Assembly: GCF_046025915.1 (NCBI RefSeq)
Contig: NZ_JAQQFR010000003.1
Location: 124,001 to 188,000 of the forward strand
Source of the DNA: Herbaspirillum rhizosphaerae_A
GTDB lineage: Bacteria; Pseudomonadota; Gammaproteobacteria; Burkholderiales; Burkholderiaceae_D
Direction of reading: 5' to 3'
DNA length: 64,000 nt
This document shows, piece after piece, positions 57,777-64,000 of the stretch (positions within the stretch are counted from its first letter, which is position 1; every line of letters begins with the position of its first letter). The position numbers and the translations under genes are program-made. The notes below the pieces were generated by a model. That model ran no database searches. It saw only the letters and a program-made list of their open reading frames with translations, and had not been told where the DNA came from.

Positions 57777-58643
57777 ATGAAACACATTGGTGTGGCGGGT
57801 TTGGGCAATATGGGGCGCGGCATGGCGCTGTCGTTGCAACGCGGTGGCTTTACGGTATCGGGCTACGATCCGTCGGCTGCGGCAACAGAAAGTATCGCAG
57901 CCGAAGGCGTGAAAGTGTTTGCCTCGGTGGCGGCGTTGGCTGGTGCGGTGGATGTATTGATCCTGTCGCTGCCGACGTCGGACGTGGTCGAGGCGGTGGT
58001 GTTCGGGGCTGAGGGTTTGCTGGCCGGTGCCAAGCCCGGGTTGCTGGTGGTCGACACGACAACCGCCGACCCCAATAGCACACGTAAAGTGGCGGCAGCG
58101 CTTGCGGAGAAGGGCGTGCGCTTCATCGACGCACCCGTCAGTGGCGGCCCCAAGGGCGCGGCGACGGGCACCATGACCATGGTGCTGGGCGGTGCGGCCG
58201 ACGACGTCGCAGCGGTCACGCCGGTGCTGGAAGCCATGAGCACCAAGCGCGTGCATGTCGGCCCGGTCGGTGCAGGCCACGTCACCAAGCTGCTCAACAA
58301 CCTGATGTGCGGCGCACACCTGATCGTCGCCGGTGAGGCGGCGCGCATCGCCGAGGCAGCCGGACTCGATCCGCAGCAAATCTTCGAAGGCATCAACGCA
58401 GGTTCGGGACGTAGTGGTGTCACACAAGTCAATTATCCGACCTGGATTTTCAACGACGCGTTCAATTCCGGCTTCACCATGAAACTCATGCGCAAGGACT
58501 TGCGCCTGGCGATGGGCTTGCTCTCCGAATTGGGAACATCCGCGCCGCTGGCCGGTGAAGTTGGACGTCTGTGGGCCGCCAGCGACAAAACCGTGGCTGA
58601 TGGCGAAGACTTCAATCGCATTGTCCATTTCGCCGAAAAATAA
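57777..58643 (+). CDS. 3-hydroxyisobutyrate dehydrogenase-family NAD(P) oxidoreductase
   Basis: A 288-residue beta-hydroxyacid dehydrogenase. 'IGVAGLGNMGRGMALSLQRGGF' is the Rossmann start, 'FIDAPVSGGPKGAATGTMTMVLGG' the substrate loop, 'GAGHVTKLLNNLMCGAHL' has the catalytic Lys, and 'FTMKLMRKDLRLAMGLL' is the cofactor-side helix. GAGGAGCAGC precedes ATG 57777. Could act on tartronate semialdehyde or a related hydroxyacid. Followed by an aldehyde dehydrogenase 27 bp later. Confidence 0.88.
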   Translation: MKHIGVAGLGNMGRGMALSLQRGGFTVSGYDPSAAATESIAAEGVKVFASVAALAGAVDVLILSLPTSDVVEAVVFGAEGLLAGAKPGLLVVDTTTADPNSTRKVAAALAEKGVRFIDAPVSGGPKGAATGTMTMVLGGAADDVAAVTPVLEAMSTKRVHVGPVGAGHVTKLLNNLMCGAHLIVAGEAARIAEAAGLDPQQIFEGINAGSGRSGVTQVNYPTWIFNDAFNSGFTMKLMRKDLRLAMGLLSELGTSAPLAGEVGRLWAASDKTVADGEDFNRIVHFAEK

Positions 58644-58670
58644 TCTACCGAACAGAGTCAGGAGCGTTAC

Positions 58671-60182
58671 ATGAAATCCAATGAAGCAGAACAATTGCTG
58701 GCGGCGTTTGCACCGTTCTTTCCGGGCACCGCCTTTGTCGGTTCCTATGTCGGCGGTAAGCTGATCCAGGGCGAAGGCGAATCCATCGGCTTGCAGAATC
58801 CCGCGACCGGCCAGGCAACATTAACTTACCGCGACGCCGATGCGCGCGTAGTGCAACTGGCAGCCGATGCCGCTATCGCTGCGCAAGCGGAGTGGTGGAA
58901 ACTGACCCACGCCGCGCGCGGTCGCATCGTGTTTGCCGTCGGTCAGAAGATCCGCGACAACACCGAAGCGCTTGCGCAGCTGGAGTCGATCAGCGCCGGC
59001 AAGCCGATCCGCGATTGCCGTGGCGAAGTGGCCAAGGTCGCCGAGATGTTTGAGTACTACGCCGGCTGGGCCGACAAGTTTTACGGTGACGTGATTCCTG
59101 TGCCGAGTTCGCATCTCAACTACACACGCCGCGAACCGGTCGGTGCGGTGCTGCAGATCACGCCCTGGAATGCGCCGATTTTTACCTGCGGCTGGCAGGT
59201 GGCGCCCGCGATTGCGATGGGCAACGCGGTTTTGCTGAAGCCTTCCGAACTGACTCCCTTTACTTCGTTAGCGGTCGCTGCCTTGGCTGAGCAAGCCGGC
59301 GTGCCCAAGGGGCTCATCAATGTACTGGCCGGTTATGGGCACACCGTGGGGCAAGCTGCCATCGATCATCCGGTGGTCAAGAAAGCGGTGTTCGTCGGTT
59401 CGCCCCAAACCGGCAAGAAAATCGCCGAGTCGGCTGCACGGCGCTTGCTGCCTTGCGTGCTGGAACTGGGCGGCAAGTCGGCCAATATCGTGTTCGAAGA
59501 TGCCGATCTCAAGCGCGCTTGCCTGGGTGCACAAGCTGCGATCTTTTCATCGGCCGGGCAGAGTTGCGTCGCGGGTTCACGCTTGTTGGTGCAGCGTTCG
59601 GTGTATCGTGAATTCGTCGACATGCTGGCGACCGGAGCGGGCAAGATCAAGGTTGGCCAACCGGGCGATGCGCAAACAGAAGTCGGCCCGATTTCCAATC
59701 AGAAGCAGTACGAGCACGTGCGCAGCATGATTGCCGAAGGCCTGCGCAACGGCGCCAAGTTGGCGACGGCAGTGCAGGATTTTTCGGAGCCGGGATTTTT
59801 CGTCAGGCCGACCGTACTGGCCGAAGTCAGCAACGACATGGACGTGGCGCGCAAGGAAATCTTTGGGCCGGTTGTGGTGGTGATTCCTTTTGATACGGAA
59901 GAAGAAGCGGTGCGCATCGCCAATGATAGCGAGTTCGGCCTGGCCGGCGCCGTGTGGACCAACGATGTGGCGCGCGCGCATCGCGTCGCGGCCAGCGTCA
60001 ATGCAGGCACCTTCTGGATCAACGGCTACAAGACAATCAACGTGACTTCACCTTTTGGTGGTTACGGACAAAGTGGCTATGGCCGGTCCAGCGGTGTCGA
60101 AGCTTTGTACGAGTACACGCAAACCAAGAGTGTGTGGGTCGAGACGGCGGCTTCGCCGGCGGCGACTTTCGGTTACGTTTGA
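58671..60182 (+). CDS. aldehyde dehydrogenase
   Basis: A 503-residue NAD(P)-dependent enzyme. 'QITPWNAPIFTCGWQVAPAIAMGNAVLLKPSELTPF' is the cofactor-side block, 'LELGGKSANIVFEDADL' carries the general base Glu, and 'SSAGQSCVAGSRLLVQRSVY' the nucleophilic Cys. 'EIFGPVVVVIPFDTEEEAVRIAND' and 'FGGYGQSGYGRSSGVEALYEYTQTKSVWV' are typical of betaine/aminobutyraldehyde-type members. Acts with the preceding dehydrogenase, probably in a catabolic pathway whose substrate I cannot name. Confidence 0.9.
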   Translation: MKSNEAEQLLAAFAPFFPGTAFVGSYVGGKLIQGEGESIGLQNPATGQATLTYRDADARVVQLAADAAIAAQAEWWKLTHAARGRIVFAVGQKIRDNTEALAQLESISAGKPIRDCRGEVAKVAEMFEYYAGWADKFYGDVIPVPSSHLNYTRREPVGAVLQITPWNAPIFTCGWQVAPAIAMGNAVLLKPSELTPFTSLAVAALAEQAGVPKGLINVLAGYGHTVGQAAIDHPVVKKAVFVGSPQTGKKIAESAARRLLPCVLELGGKSANIVFEDADLKRACLGAQAAIFSSAGQSCVAGSRLLVQRSVYREFVDMLATGAGKIKVGQPGDAQTEVGPISNQKQYEHVRSMIAEGLRNGAKLATAVQDFSEPGFFVRPTVLAEVSNDMDVARKEIFGPVVVVIPFDTEEEAVRIANDSEFGLAGAVWTNDVARAHRVAASVNAGTFWINGYKTINVTSPFGGYGQSGYGRSSGVEALYEYTQTKSVWVETAASPAATFGYV

Positions 60183-60420
60183 TTGGCATCGACAGGAGGT
60201 TGCAGGGAGGTGATGTCTCCCATCGCATGAGAACGTTTGCTTTTCAATTGCGATGCGGGACGTCACAGGGCATCATTGGTGCCGGGGCAACGGCGAAGGG
60301 TGTTGAAGGCCGTTGAATTTTTGTTGTACAGGGAGTGAAAAAAGGGAGGGCCGCATGCCGCGCATTGGCATGACGGCTTGTTGACAGACCTCATGCAGGA
60401 TGCAAATCCGGAGGAAGAAA

Positions 60421-61758
60421 ATGCAAGCAGCACCAACCACAACCGCTACACCATCACATCTTACGCAGCCCGGGCTGCAAACCTGGAAGCTCTACGTTTT
60501 TGCAGTCGTGATTCTCGTCGTTGCCGAGCTGATCGGTTCCGTCACCTTCAAGGTCGGCCCGGGTAAAGTCGTGCTCCTGCCGATGGTCTGGGCCTTGATC
60601 ATGGGTGCCGTTATCGGCAGCCTGCAATCGAAGATGCCGGGGCCGCTCTCCCTGAGTCAGCCTTTGCAGTTTCGCGCAGCGGCGATCCTGCAGCCTGCGT
60701 TGCTGCTGTTCGTCGCCAAGCTGGGCCTGATGGTCGGCAGTTCGCTGCCGAAGATCATCGGTGCCGGTTGGGCGCTGGTATTTCAGGAGTTCGGCCATTT
60801 CGTCGGCACCATCATTATCGGTCTGCCTTTGGCGCTGCTGTTGGGCATCAAGCGCGAAGCGATCGGCGCGACGTTTTCTGTGGGACGTGAACCCAGCCTC
60901 GCCATCATCGGCGAACGCTATGGCATGAATTCACCGGAAGGACGCGGCGTGCTGGCGGAATACATTACCGGCACCTTGTTCGGCGCGGTCTTCATTGCCA
61001 TCTTTGCGGGCTTCATCACCAGTCTCAACATCTTCCATCCGGTTGCGCTGGCAATGGGCGCGGGTGTCGGCTCCGGCAGCATGATGGCCGCTGCGGCAGG
61101 CGCCATCGCCGCCCAGCAAACGCCTGAAGTCGCCAAGGATGTTGCGACTTTTGCGGCTGCCAGCAATTTGATCACGACCACCATCGGGACTTACTTCACG
61201 CTGTTCATCTCGCTGCCGCTAGCGGTGTGGGGCTATCGTGTGCTGGAACCGATTATCGGCCGCACGACCTCGTCCTCGAGCACAGCATCCGATGATTTGC
61301 ACACGCAAACGCATGTGGAAGTGGCGGATCTGAACATGGCCGGCCGCATTGGCGCCTGGGTGTTCGCGGGTGTGCTGACCATCATCGCCAACTGGATCGC
61401 CTATAAGGTGGCGCCGCTGGAATCGATCGGCTGTATCGTGATCATGATTGCCGCGGTGTTTGTCGGCGATATCCTGTGCAATGTGACCGGCAAGAAGATT
61501 CCGGCAGTGTGCTGGGTGACGCTGGTGGCGATGTTCCTGACTTCGCCGGTTTGCCCGTGGGCGGATGCGATCGTTGCCATTACCGGCAAGATCAATTTCC
61601 TCGCCGTGATTACGCCGATGCTGACGTTTGCGGGTCTGTCGATTGCCAAGGATATCCCGGCTTTCCGCAAACTGGGCTGGCGCATCGTGCTGGTGTCGTT
61701 CGCGGCGAACGCCGGAACCTTTATCGGTGCGACACTGATTGCGGAGTTCTTCCACTGA
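60421..61758 (+). CDS. DUF3100 membrane protein
   Basis: A 445-residue inner-membrane protein with about 10-11 helices. 'LPMVWALIMGAVIG', 'VGREPSLAIIGERYGMNSPEGRGVLAEYITGT' and 'MGAGVGSGSMMAAAAGAIAAQQTPE' fit the DUF3100 family of presumed transporters. GGAGGAAG precedes ATG 60421. It follows the two dehydrogenase genes on the same strand after 238 bp and could carry their substrate. Function not established. Confidence 0.82.
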   Translation: MQAAPTTTATPSHLTQPGLQTWKLYVFAVVILVVAELIGSVTFKVGPGKVVLLPMVWALIMGAVIGSLQSKMPGPLSLSQPLQFRAAAILQPALLLFVAKLGLMVGSSLPKIIGAGWALVFQEFGHFVGTIIIGLPLALLLGIKREAIGATFSVGREPSLAIIGERYGMNSPEGRGVLAEYITGTLFGAVFIAIFAGFITSLNIFHPVALAMGAGVGSGSMMAAAAGAIAAQQTPEVAKDVATFAAASNLITTTIGTYFTLFISLPLAVWGYRVLEPIIGRTTSSSSTASDDLHTQTHVEVADLNMAGRIGAWVFAGVLTIIANWIAYKVAPLESIGCIVIMIAAVFVGDILCNVTGKKIPAVCWVTLVAMFLTSPVCPWADAIVAITGKINFLAVITPMLTFAGLSIAKDIPAFRKLGWRIVLVSFAANAGTFIGATLIAEFFH

Positions 61759-61789
61759 CCATTTGATCATCGGTAATGCAAAACGGCCG

Positions 61790-61816
61790 GGCATGTAAAT
61801 GCACCGGCCGTTTTTA
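61790..61816. terminator. bidirectional terminator DUF3100 / DUF423
   Basis: AAAACGGCCGG and CCGGCCGTTTT pair over 11 bp; the short spacer between CCGG blocks forms the loop. A- and T-tracts on both sides. Confidence 0.9.
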
Positions 61817-61837
61817 TTTGCAGAGGTTTGCTATCCG

Positions 61838-62212
61838 TTATTGCGCTTTATATGCTGCCCACGCGACCAGCAGCCAGCCGGCCAGGAAAGCAAGGCCGCC
61901 GATCGGTGTGATCGCGCCCAGAAAACGGACGCCGCTCAACGCCAGCACATACAAGCTGCCGCTGAAAATCACGATACCGATGAACATCGCACTGCCTGCC
62001 CAGCCCAGTATCGCCGGTCCGAATTTCGGAATCAGCAGGGCCACGGCAAACATGCCCAGCGCATGCACCATCTGATAGATGACGGCGGTTTGCCAGATCG
62101 CCAGCATGTCGGCGTCGAGGATTTGTTTCAGCCCATGCGCGCCGAAAGCACCGGCACCCACAGCGATGAACATGTTGATGCCAGCCAGAATGACGAGAAG
62201 ACGTTCGCTCAT
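61838..62212 (-). CDS. DUF423 membrane protein (YgdD-like)
   Basis: A 124-residue protein with four membrane helices: 'AVGAGAFGAHGLK', 'WQTAVIYQMVHALGMFAVALL', 'FSGSLYVLALSGVRFLGAITPIGGLAFLAGWLLVAWAAYKA'. These are the conserved DUF423 segments. Function unknown. Confidence 0.93.
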   Translation of the reverse strand: MSERLLVILAGINMFIAVGAGAFGAHGLKQILDADMLAIWQTAVIYQMVHALGMFAVALLIPKFGPAILGWAGSAMFIGIVIFSGSLYVLALSGVRFLGAITPIGGLAFLAGWLLVAWAAYKAQ

Positions 62213-62349
62213 AAGTGATTCCCTAAATTGATCTGCGGGTATTGTAATTGTTCTGCGTTCGCGAGCGATGCAGTCGGCGTCGGATCTGTTGCGACGCTTC
62301 CAACTTGACGCAGTACGGCCGACGGAAGTGGGTAGTACTGCATCCTTTT

Positions 62350-63342
62350 TCAGGTACCAAAGATCGGCAGCAGGCGCATGATGGATTCACGCCATTCGCG
62401 CGGCTCCGGCTGGCCGTTGTCTTTCTTGCTGAGGAAGCTGGCGATATGCATGCCCTGGCGATTGAACAGTTCGAGCGAGGTGATAATGCCGTCGGTAGTC
62501 GGTTTCTTTGCCACCCAGACCGAGTCGATGTGGTCTTCGCGCAGCGACATGCGAAAGCCCGAGTTCATGATTTTCAGGCGCGAATCCTTGAACCCGATGT
62601 TTTTGATCTTGCCGTAGTAGGCCTGCACGATGCCGGCATTGCCGACTTGCGCCATGATGGCGGTGCCGAACTCCGTCATGCGCTGCAGGATGATACGCGC
62701 CGAGTCATTGGCGACCTGATACGCGAAGGCCTTGCCGGCCAGACGCAGCTTGCGCAAGCGTTGTTGATCGAATGCTTCCTGCCGCTGGACGAAATCGTTG
62801 TGGTTGTGCGTGTGCGCCCAATCGGCACGCAGCGCATCGATATCAATTTCTTTGCGGGTATCGGCTTTGTCCTCAAGTGGGTGCACAAGCTGCAGAGGTG
62901 AGGTTTGATCGGCGGCGGCGTGTTCACTGACAAGCTTCCGAAAAGCGGCGATGTCAGCGGTTTCGCGCAGGACGATCTTGTGCAGCATGTTGCCGTAGCG
63001 ATCGAAGAACTGGAAGCTGTGCTGTTTGTTGCCGCTGCACTCGTCGTGTTCTTCCAGCGCGTAGCCGTGTTCCCATTGCGGATAGAAGATGCGCAGATGC
63101 ATGGCCTCGGCGGGTGCAAATTCGATTTCGTTCTGCACATAGAGTGCACCGCTGACATTGTCTTTTTCCAGCAGGGCGGACGAGTTGCGGGTGACTTCTG
63201 TGAGGTTGCCGAGTGCTGCAAGACGGTTGAGCAGCGGTGCAAATTCACCTTGCAGTCGGGTGGCTTGCGGATGCAGCGCGATGCGTTGCACGTCTGTCAG
63301 GTTGGGGAGTTGCTGATCGTCGAGAGGGCGCAGACGCATCAT
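62350..63342 (-). CDS. hemS: hemin-degrading factor (HemS/ChuS family)
   Basis: A 330-residue cytoplasmic haem-binding/degrading protein with two repeats. 'LNRLAALGNLTEVTRNSSALLEKDNVSGALYVQNEI' and 'MTEFGTAIMAQVGNAGIVQAYYGKIKNIG' are the paired HemS cores, and 'GNMLHKIVLRETADIAAF' and 'SVWVAKKPTTDGIITSLELFNRQG' are other conserved parts. Tandem ATGs at 63342 and 63339, with GGAAAG upstream. A Fur-type box lies about 300 bp upstream. No haem receptor or transport genes are in the window. Confidence 0.9.
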   Translation of the reverse strand: MMRLRPLDDQQLPNLTDVQRIALHPQATRLQGEFAPLLNRLAALGNLTEVTRNSSALLEKDNVSGALYVQNEIEFAPAEAMHLRIFYPQWEHGYALEEHDECSGNKQHSFQFFDRYGNMLHKIVLRETADIAAFRKLVSEHAAADQTSPLQLVHPLEDKADTRKEIDIDALRADWAHTHNHNDFVQRQEAFDQQRLRKLRLAGKAFAYQVANDSARIILQRMTEFGTAIMAQVGNAGIVQAYYGKIKNIGFKDSRLKIMNSGFRMSLREDHIDSVWVAKKPTTDGIITSLELFNRQGMHIASFLSKKDNGQPEPREWRESIMRLLPIFGT

Positions 63343-63633
63343 GATCTTTCCTTCGTTGTTGCTGTGTTGCAGAGGGGGGCGGCCGTGATTGTCATGCATG
63401 ACCCATCCAGGAAAACTGAAGGTGCATGGCTTTGGCATGGCTGAGCGGTCCCGCGTGATTCCGTCCCATGTGGGGACGGGTTGCCGATATCCAAGTTGCT
63501 GCTGTCTGGCATCTAAAGAAAAAACATATCGTCGACTTCATGAGGCCGAGTGAACGAGGCCTTGTGAGATGTCGGCGAACAACCGTAGGCAAACAACAGC
63601 GATTTGTCAGCAAACTCGTCGACGGAGAAATTC

Positions 63634-63686
63634 TTTAGATGAGAATAATTCTCATCTATTATTGTGTATGACGATCAAAATTGCAA
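63634..63686. promoter_or_regulatory. Fur box with divergent promoters
   Basis: A 21-bp palindrome (63637-63657), with half-sites AGATGAGAAT and ATTCTCATCT around a central A, contains the 7-1-7 Fur core TGAGAATAATTCTCA. On the plus strand TTTAGA (63634-63639), 17 bp and TATTAT (63657-63662) flank it. On the minus strand TTGCAA (63686-63681), 17 bp and AATAAT (63663-63658) point at hemS. Both promoters would be blocked by Fur. Confidence 0.8.
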
Positions 63687-63895
63687 GGACGGTCATAGTC
63701 TTTTACAAAAGTTGGCGGCGCTGTCAGCTTTGCTTATCCAGCGCGTCGTCAGCTGTTAGAAAAGTGTTGAGGATGTGTCATTGTGTAATTGTTCTGGAGG
63801 CGGATGGTGCGCTGCGATAAAGTGAACCTGTCTCCTCCAACTCCTCCCTGGATTGGATTTAGCCTCCGACCTGCAAAGTTCGGGGGCTTTTTTTT
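63669..63895 (+). ncRNA. candidate Fur-regulated small RNA
   Basis: From the expected plus-strand start near 63669 to a strong intrinsic terminator (63861-63895) there is no convincing protein; the frames are short and look random. A promoter nested in a Fur box plus a terminator with eight T residues is the usual layout of iron-stress small RNAs. No sequence similarity to RyhB, PrrF or NrrF is claimed. An alternative is a small unrecognised protein gene. Confidence 0.4.
63861..63895 (+). terminator. intrinsic terminator near the right edge
   Basis: AGCCTCCGA and TCGGGGGCT pair (one T-G) around about 9 nt, followed by eight T. The remaining 63896-64000 shows nothing that I can call. Confidence 0.85.
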
Positions 63896-64000
63896 GCCCG
63901 GATTTATTGGAGAGGGAAGAGCCAGGCATCTCAATGTAAATCACTGCTGTCAGATCGACTGGACGTTGAATCTTGCAAAGAGGAACTGCTTGAATAGATC

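Noticed and set aside
63804..64000. Open frame starting at ATG 63804 with GGAGG upstream and running off the window
   Set aside because: It passes through the terminator stem and T-run, and the predicted residues look random.
1..64000. CRISPR arrays, tRNA or rRNA genes, prophage
   Set aside because: I found no regularly spaced repeats, cloverleaf sequences, rRNA text or phage structural genes.

Overview
This 64 kb stretch reads as an ordinary chromosomal segment of a betaproteobacterium of the order Burkholderiales, most likely family Oxalobacteraceae (Herbaspirillum/Collimonas-like). The reasons are the block exbB-exbD-lpxK-ycaR-kdsB followed by adk, the pair rpmB-rpmG, the chain radC/fkpB-ispH, a K+-independent type H+-pyrophosphatase, and protein sequences that resemble that group throughout. 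This placement rests on recognising families by eye, not on a search. I saw no rRNA, tRNA, CRISPR array or phage, and only one decayed insertion sequence (an IS21-type istA remnant at the left edge).

Layout. 1-5.1 kb: istA remnant, a MarR regulator with a clear promoter/operator, an MFS transporter, a secreted HSL-type esterase and the aldo-keto reductase dkgB. 5.4-10.7 kb: a co-directional run of isochorismatase-like hydrolase, amidohydrolase, two tiny XapX membrane proteins, DoxX, DUF1275 and a DedA-rhodanese fusion. 10.7-14.6 kb: electrophile/oxidative stress genes (YhaJ-like LysR, azoR, pirin, OsmC-like, sodB). 14.7-34.9 kb: core housekeeping genes (xseA, exbBD, lpxK, kdsB, adk, hppA, purN, an RsmB-like methyltransferase, ribosomal proteins L28/L33, radC, fkpB, ispH), with an SDR, a patatin lipase, a barnase/barstar pair, a PLD nuclease, an MscS channel, a desaturase and an MliC-like inhibitor between them. 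35-39.4 kb: a branched-chain amino acid ABC transporter livHMGF without its binding protein, preceded by a possible leader peptide and interrupted by two related hairpin-rich repeats.

40.2-51.3 kb is a stress/envelope island of small proteins (DUF2383, CsbD-type, DUF883, ferritin-like, BON lipoprotein, OsmB, DUF3309, exported proteins with a C-x10-C motif, an outer-membrane barrel) around a two-component module (NarL-type regulator, single receiver, membrane histidine kinase). Five intergenic sites there share one promoter layout with invariant spacing: TCCTACA, 15 bp, GTCYTAT (or CACCTAT), 22 bp, then a TAnnnT -10 hexamer. The sites face both strands, so this looks like an undescribed local regulon, perhaps driven by the embedded two-component system.

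51.5-56.6 kb: nitrate uptake (ANTAR regulator nasT, a leader with an ANTAR-type hexaloop hairpin and terminator, nrtABC) and a soluble protein that joins a NarX P-box-like segment to an MCP-tip-like segment. 56.7-61.8 kb: LysR, beta-hydroxyacid dehydrogenase, aldehyde dehydrogenase and a DUF3100 membrane protein. 61.8-64 kb: DUF423, a HemS-type haem protein, a near-perfect Fur box and a possible Fur-controlled small RNA at the right edge.
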